Assembly: GCA_027318525.1 (NCBI GenBank)
Contig: DAHVPA010000066.1
Location: 1 to 9,036 of the forward strand
Direction: 5' to 3'
Length of the DNA: 9,036 nt
Source: Candidatus Cloacimonadota bacterium
Lineage (GTDB): Bacteria > Cloacimonadota > Cloacimonadia > Cloacimonadales > Cloacimonadaceae
Each line of letters begins with the position of its first letter. The stretch's first letter is position 1. The notes under the pieces are model-generated. The model was not told the DNA's origin. It was given only the letters and a program-made list of their open reading frames with translations, and made no database searches. Below, piece by piece: positions 5,973 through 9,036 of the stretch. The position numbers were made by a program, and so were the translations under genes.

Positions 5973-8177
5973 CTAGCGTTGAAGCATTACTTTTTGTGTA
6001 ACTGTATTCCCCGCAAATTCAAGCTTCGCAAAATAAACACCAGATCCAACCTTCATATTGTTGTAATCAGCACCGTCCCAGACAGCTTGCTGTTTACCTG
6101 CTGATAAACAACTGCTTACAAGGGTTTTTATTTTCTGACCTTTCAGATTGTAAATTGCTAATCTCACATCGGATTTTGTTGGCAGGGAAAAAGACAAATT
6201 CAATATGTGGCTACTCGGATTTGGATATACTGAAAGCATAGGCTGAGAAACCTGCAAAGAGTATTCATCCTGATTTGTCACCAATTCGTCTATTCTTACT
6301 AAGATTACTCCACAAGGATTGGGAATCACTATTCTGGCTGAATCGTAAAATTTCAGATTTGTGCCGGGAATACAATCTACATATTCAAGTTGTGCATCCA
6401 AAACATAGGAGTAAAATATATCCTTGCACAGAAAATAACCAATTCCATCATAGGTAGGACAGCTGGTTCCTTCAACCGGTAGTATGATTTGCCCCATCAC
6501 AAATGGAGAATCGGGGTTGGAAATATTTATCACCATTCCATTGTTATGTGTTTGAATAATCTTCTCACCCTGAACAAGGTTTAAAGTACTTTCCGATTCT
6601 ATTTGTATTAGAAAAGTAATGCTATTGTCCGATTCTATCTTATAGAAGTAATTATTCCATCCATCTCCTCCCAGACTTCTGTAAACAACGAAATGGGAAG
6701 AATCGTAAAAGAATATCCCGCTACAAATATGATTTATTGGGCTTTCTGATAAAAACACTGCTTCTGAATTCATAATCCGATAAAGCCCAACACGCCATTG
6801 TTCATTGTAATAACCACATAGTGCCAGCTTATCCTCATAAACATCAACTATGTTTACGCCATGAGTGTTGGGCAGAGAAACAACTTGGTATCCACCATTC
6901 TGGATTAATTCTATGATATCGATACTATTAGAGACAAAAACAACCTTATTATCTCCATATCTGGTTACCGAACCGTCACAATCCCCGGTGTTTTGATAAT
7001 TTAGGAACAATCCTGTCTCCAGATCATAAATCCTGTATCTGGTAAAAGAACCGGATGCTCCACCCAGTTCTTCGACAAGCAAATACCTGTTCAAATAGAT
7101 CCCCGCCGGATAATAAACTACGCTTTGATTAAAAATACTCGTCTGGTCCAACTCATTATTCAGCAGAAAGGACTGATAAGGTCCGGCAGCAAAAAAGCCA
7201 TTCGTCAATTGAAACAGCTTGTAAGAAAATAAACCGGGATAAGTTCCCGTGTCAACCAGTTGCAAACTATCTGTTGCAGAGTTCTGATACTTGTTTATTC
7301 TCCAAGCTTGTGACCCTGCATACCCGGTTATGTAAATATAACCTCCGGATATCTCTGGAAAATCATAATAATCATATATGCTAATTTCCTGAGACCAGGC
7401 AACTATCATCCCTGAAGAGCCGGAAGGATTTAGCTTGGATAAGTAAGTTTGTCCTATCGAATCAGCCAGCACAACATAGAAATCCCCGTTGATTTCCTTA
7501 CAAGCCTTAATTATGACATTATCAAGCCCGGGTGCTGCCATAGGTGTGGGATTGGTGGTGATCTCCTGAGAATAGAACACATTGCCCTCTGCACCTATGT
7601 AGTAGTAAAAGCCATCCCGGTAAAATACTCCCCTCCAGCTGTTATGTCCACTGGTGTATATGCGGGATAGTAATGCAGGATAATGGGGATTGTGAAAATC
7701 AAAGATACTCAGACAATAATTCTGTTCTACATCCTCGTAGAATAGACCGCTACCGAGCAACAAGAATCCATTTATAAACTGCGCATATGTGCAGATTAGC
7801 CTCCCATTAACATCATCATCACAATCAAAACTATCTGATAAAGATAGACCGGAGGTTTGGTTATATGTAAAAAAATCAACCTTGTTATACCGGGATACGG
7901 CATAAAACGTATCCACTCCTGCAGGAATTACGAACCTATATCCTTGTGATATCGGTTGGTTAATAGTTTGTTCAAAGTTAACTGTCAAACCGGAAAGCGA
8001 AAATACCTTGTTTTCCTGACCTAAAAAAGTGACAAATTTACCGTCTGAGAGCTTGACCACACGTTCCAAGGTGGTAGTTCCGAATGACATATAGTCCAGC
8101 ACTTCATAATCAAGCACAGCTTGCAAGCCGGCAAAGCTTAAAATTAAATTGATCAGAATAAGTAGCCGGACTATCAA
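5973..8177 (-). CDS. Exported propeller-like protein with C-terminal sorting-type domain
   Basis: This encodes 734 residues. Residues 1-20 are a signal peptide (core LLILINLILSF, probable cleavage after LQA). The long middle (about 25-640) is a run of short beta-strand units rich in Tyr, Gly and Asn, with recurring phrases such as IYDLETG, ISNPDSP and YFYKIES. This resembles beta-propeller proteins, though no single repeat family is certain. The last 86 residues (649-734) are a sorting or FlgD-like Ig domain: SVYPNPSS, VRLAIYNLKGQKIKTL, VWDGAD, GSGVYFAKL, ending VTQKVMLQR. In the FCB group such tails direct secretion or surface attachment (type IX-like). The start is TTG: GGAG at 8185-8188 lies seven bases before it, and the next ATG (codon 30) would remove the signal peptide. 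The gene begins 2 bases after the upstream stop, so it is co-translated with that gene. Ligand or substrate is unknown. Base composition is more AT-rich than the kinase gene. Confidence 0.88.
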   Translation of the reverse strand: MIVRLLILINLILSFAGLQAVLDYEVLDYMSFGTTTLERVVKLSDGKFVTFLGQENKVFSLSGLTVNFEQTINQPISQGYRFVIPAGVDTFYAVSRYNKVDFFTYNQTSGLSLSDSFDCDDDVNGRLICTYAQFINGFLLLGSGLFYEDVEQNYCLSIFDFHNPHYPALLSRIYTSGHNSWRGVFYRDGFYYYIGAEGNVFYSQEITTNPTPMAAPGLDNVIIKACKEINGDFYVVLADSIGQTYLSKLNPSGSSGMIVAWSQEISIYDYYDFPEISGGYIYITGYAGSQAWRINKYQNSATDSLQLVDTGTYPGLFSYKLFQLTNGFFAAGPYQSFLLNNELDQTSIFNQSVVYYPAGIYLNRYLLVEELGGASGSFTRYRIYDLETGLFLNYQNTGDCDGSVTRYGDNKVVFVSNSIDIIELIQNGGYQVVSLPNTHGVNIVDVYEDKLALCGYYNEQWRVGLYRIMNSEAVFLSESPINHICSGIFFYDSSHFVVYRSLGGDGWNNYFYKIESDNSITFLIQIESESTLNLVQGEKIIQTHNNGMVINISNPDSPFVMGQIILPVEGTSCPTYDGIGYFLCKDIFYSYVLDAQLEYVDCIPGTNLKFYDSARIVIPNPCGVILVRIDELVTNQDEYSLQVSQPMLSVYPNPSSHILNLSFSLPTKSDVRLAIYNLKGQKIKTLVSSCLSAGKQQAVWDGADYNNMKVGSGVYFAKLEFAGNTVTQKVMLQR

Positions 8178-8179
8178 CC

Positions 8180-8602
8180 TTATTCTCCAATATTATCCGG
8201 ATTGGGAAGGTTGATGGGAGGCTCAGTAGGGGACTGTATATGTAATACAGGTAAATAGTACATGGAAGGATCCGTAAAAACTTGATCACTTACTCCATAA
8301 ATCCATTCACCATAGCCACCCCATGGTTTTTTTGCAATGCATTTGATGTGAATCGGATAGTTTATAGATCCTGCTGCTAATGGCTTATCAGAATAGTACT
8401 TCCCTCCTCGGTCTCCATAATTCTCATTGAATTTTATTTTTGCTGAATCTACAGGATATTGGCACCCATTAGTATAAACATACATTGTTCCGCTTGCACC
8501 ACCGTTTGGAGCATTGTCAATATTGACCCAATATGTAATATTCGTAGCAAAAATACCTATGTTCGCAATCATGCTTAATATTACTAGTATTGCTTTTTTC
8601 AT
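8180..8602 (-). CDS. Small exported protein of unknown function
   Basis: This encodes 140 residues, family not recognised. A signal peptide covers residues 1-19 (MKK then a hydrophobic core, probable cleavage after IFA). The mature part is rich in Gly, Asn, Tyr and Pro, has two cysteines (C47, C88) that could form a disulfide, a GG-rich stretch, and a proline-rich tail (QSPTEPPINLPNPDN) without a sorting domain. A beta-sandwich is plausible but is inference. The ATG at 8602 was chosen because AAAGGAG lies eight bases upstream; an in-frame TTG at 8635 would place that ribosome site inside the gene and lies within the predicted promoter. It is the first gene of a two-gene operon, 2 bases from the large propeller-like protein, so the two products probably work together at the cell surface or periplasm. 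Confidence 0.8.
   Translation of the reverse strand: MKKAILVILSMIANIGIFATNITYWVNIDNAPNGGASGTMYVYTNGCQYPVDSAKIKFNENYGDRGGKYYSDKPLAAGSINYPIHIKCIAKKPWGGYGEWIYGVSDQVFTDPSMYYLPVLHIQSPTEPPINLPNPDNIGE
8185..8188 (-). promoter_or_regulatory. Ribosome binding site deciding the TTG start of the propeller-like protein gene
   Basis: On the minus strand GGAG lies seven bases before the TTG at 8177 and inside the last codons of the upstream gene. It supports a rare start codon with translational coupling. Confidence 0.65.
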
Positions 8603-8610
8603 TTTTGAAT

Positions 8611-8617
8611 CTCCTTT
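8611..8617 (-). promoter_or_regulatory. Ribosome binding site deciding the start of the 140-residue exported protein gene
   Basis: Minus-strand AAAGGAG sits eight bases before the ATG at 8602. It matches the AAAGGAG at 784-790 before the other small exported-protein gene. Confidence 0.75.
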
Positions 8618-8633
8618 GTTGTTAATTAAACAC

Positions 8634-8661
8634 AAAATAATTTTCTTTTAATAGATGTCAA
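8634..8661 (-). promoter_or_regulatory. Promoter of the two-gene exported-protein operon
   Basis: On the minus strand a perfect -35 TTGACA (8656-8661) is followed after 16 bases by TATTTT (8634-8639), four of six to the -10 consensus. Transcription would start near 8627 and leave a leader of about 25 bases before the ATG at 8602. This independently supports that start over the TTG at 8635. Confidence 0.55.
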
Positions 8662-8746
8662 GGTTTTTCAAAATCAGAGATACCCCCATTTTTAAATGAG
8701 TTTGATTTGATACTGTTAGGAGTCTGGGGTGGAGCATCCATAACCT

Positions 8747-8813
8747 TACTTTTCCAGCCTGCCGGAACGCCTCTCACGGCTTACATGAGGGGGGTATAGA
8801 CAAACTCAAACAG
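8747..8813 (+). repeat. Dispersed 67-base direct repeat, right copy
   Basis: This is the partner of 5800-5866 with six differences. Here the internal hairpin is slightly better: CCTCTCA pairs fully with TGAGGGG around CGGCTTACA. The similarity ends after AAACAG at 8813. The copy lies about 86 bases upstream of the operon promoter, so the pair encloses the complete two-gene operon and its control region. Confidence 0.85.
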
Positions 8814-8918
8814 GAAACTACAAGGGACTACAACTGGAGAGTAACCTTTAAAAGTATCCATCCCCGGGAGGTGAGAGTAATACCGAGGAGTAAAGTAGAT
8901 AAATTAGAGGAGTTGATA

Positions 8919-9017
8919 ATGCAGCAGTTGCCGACAGGAATCATAACTAAGTACATTTTGGACAAGCGGATAATGAAGCAGATGAGCCAAGAGATGTTGG
9001 AAGGGGCAACGGCATGA
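8919..9017 (+). CDS. Possible small protein, 32 residues (tentative)
   Basis: An ATG at 8919 is preceded by AGAGGAG six bases upstream, an excellent ribosome site, and reads 32 codons to TGA at 9015-9017. The product is basic and Met/Gln-rich, with phrases such as LDKRIMKQMSQEML suggesting a helix. The stop overlaps a following ATG (ATGA at 9014-9017) that would begin another frame leaving the window, a pattern of coupled genes. Against it are the tiny size, no recognised family, and the overlap of its end with the inverted repeat at 9006-9036. Confidence 0.25.
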   Translation: MQQLPTGIITKYILDKRIMKQMSQEMLEGATA

Positions 9018-9036
9018 GCGTAGCGAATGCAGTTGC
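9006..9036. repeat. 31-base inverted repeat at the right edge
   Basis: GCAAC (9006-9010) pairs with GTTGC (9032-9036) and GCAT (9012-9015) with ATGC (9027-9030), with one mismatch between the two parts and an 11-base loop GAGCGTAGCGA. The arms match 9 of 10. No T run is visible, and the window ends here, so the structure may be longer. Possible roles are a transposon end, a REP-like element or an RNA hairpin. Confidence 0.6.

Larger units (their letters stand above)
8662..9036. other. Right-edge region: repeat copy, unassigned open frame, edge hairpin
   Basis: No firm gene is present. From left to right it holds an AT-rich spacer (8662-8746), the right copy of the 67-base repeat (8747-8813), about 100 bases of purine-rich sequence, a possible 32-residue reading frame, and an inverted repeat to the edge. 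One forward frame is open from 8706 to 9017 but has no ATG before 8919. Its Arg codons AGG/AGA and many ATA codons differ from those of the kinase gene. It may be the start of a mobile or degraded element continuing outside the window. Confidence 0.5.

Noticed and set aside
8603..8635. TTG start at 8635 for the 140-residue exported protein
   Set aside because: It lies within the predicted promoter and would put AAAGGAG inside the coding region; the ATG at 8602 also gives a proper signal peptide.
5800..8813. Diversity-generating retroelement template/variable pair, since four of six differences between the repeat copies are adenines in the left copy
   Set aside because: Two differences are not at adenines, most adenines are unchanged, no reverse transcriptase is in view and the copies are not in a target gene. 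Ordinary divergence explains it.

Overview
The window looks like chromosomal DNA from a Gram-negative bacterium of the FCB group, and Candidatus Cloacimonadota is my best guess. Three things point that way. There is a large exported protein with a C-terminal YPNP sorting-type domain. There is a phosphoheptose isomerase (GmhA), which implies heptose-containing LPS. The G+C is moderate, about half in the left two thirds. The taxonomic call is inference from protein style, not from a marker gene.

Left edge (1-300): about 184 bases without a firm gene but with strong self-complementarity, then a complete tRNA-Asn(GTT) with encoded CCA on the + strand. A bidirectional hairpin terminator follows and also serves the gene cluster converging from the right.

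Cluster A (314-3066, - strand, transcribed right to left): nitroreductase-family flavoprotein, adenosine deaminase, GmhA, then a small exported protein of unknown function. The first three genes are separated by 20 and 3 bases and are almost certainly one operon; the last follows after 45 bases. They share no single pathway that I can name: purine salvage, the first step of ADP-heptose synthesis and a redox flavoprotein.

Divergent from cluster A across about 180 bases holding two palindromes is a long + strand gene (about 3251-5785) for a membrane-bound hybrid sensor histidine kinase. Its order is two TM segments, a GAF-like region, PAS, HisKA, HATPase_c and REC, with all key residues visible. 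No partner regulator is in view.

Right block (5800-8813): two genes on the - strand, a 140-residue exported protein and a 734-residue exported propeller-like protein with a sorting domain. They are translationally coupled and driven from a recognisable promoter. The block is visibly AT-richer than the genes to the left and is bounded by two same-orientation copies of a 67-base repeat (61 of 67 identical). This is the most unusual feature of the window and suggests an inserted or exchanged cassette. The last 220 bases hold an unassigned open frame and a 31-base inverted repeat running to the window edge.
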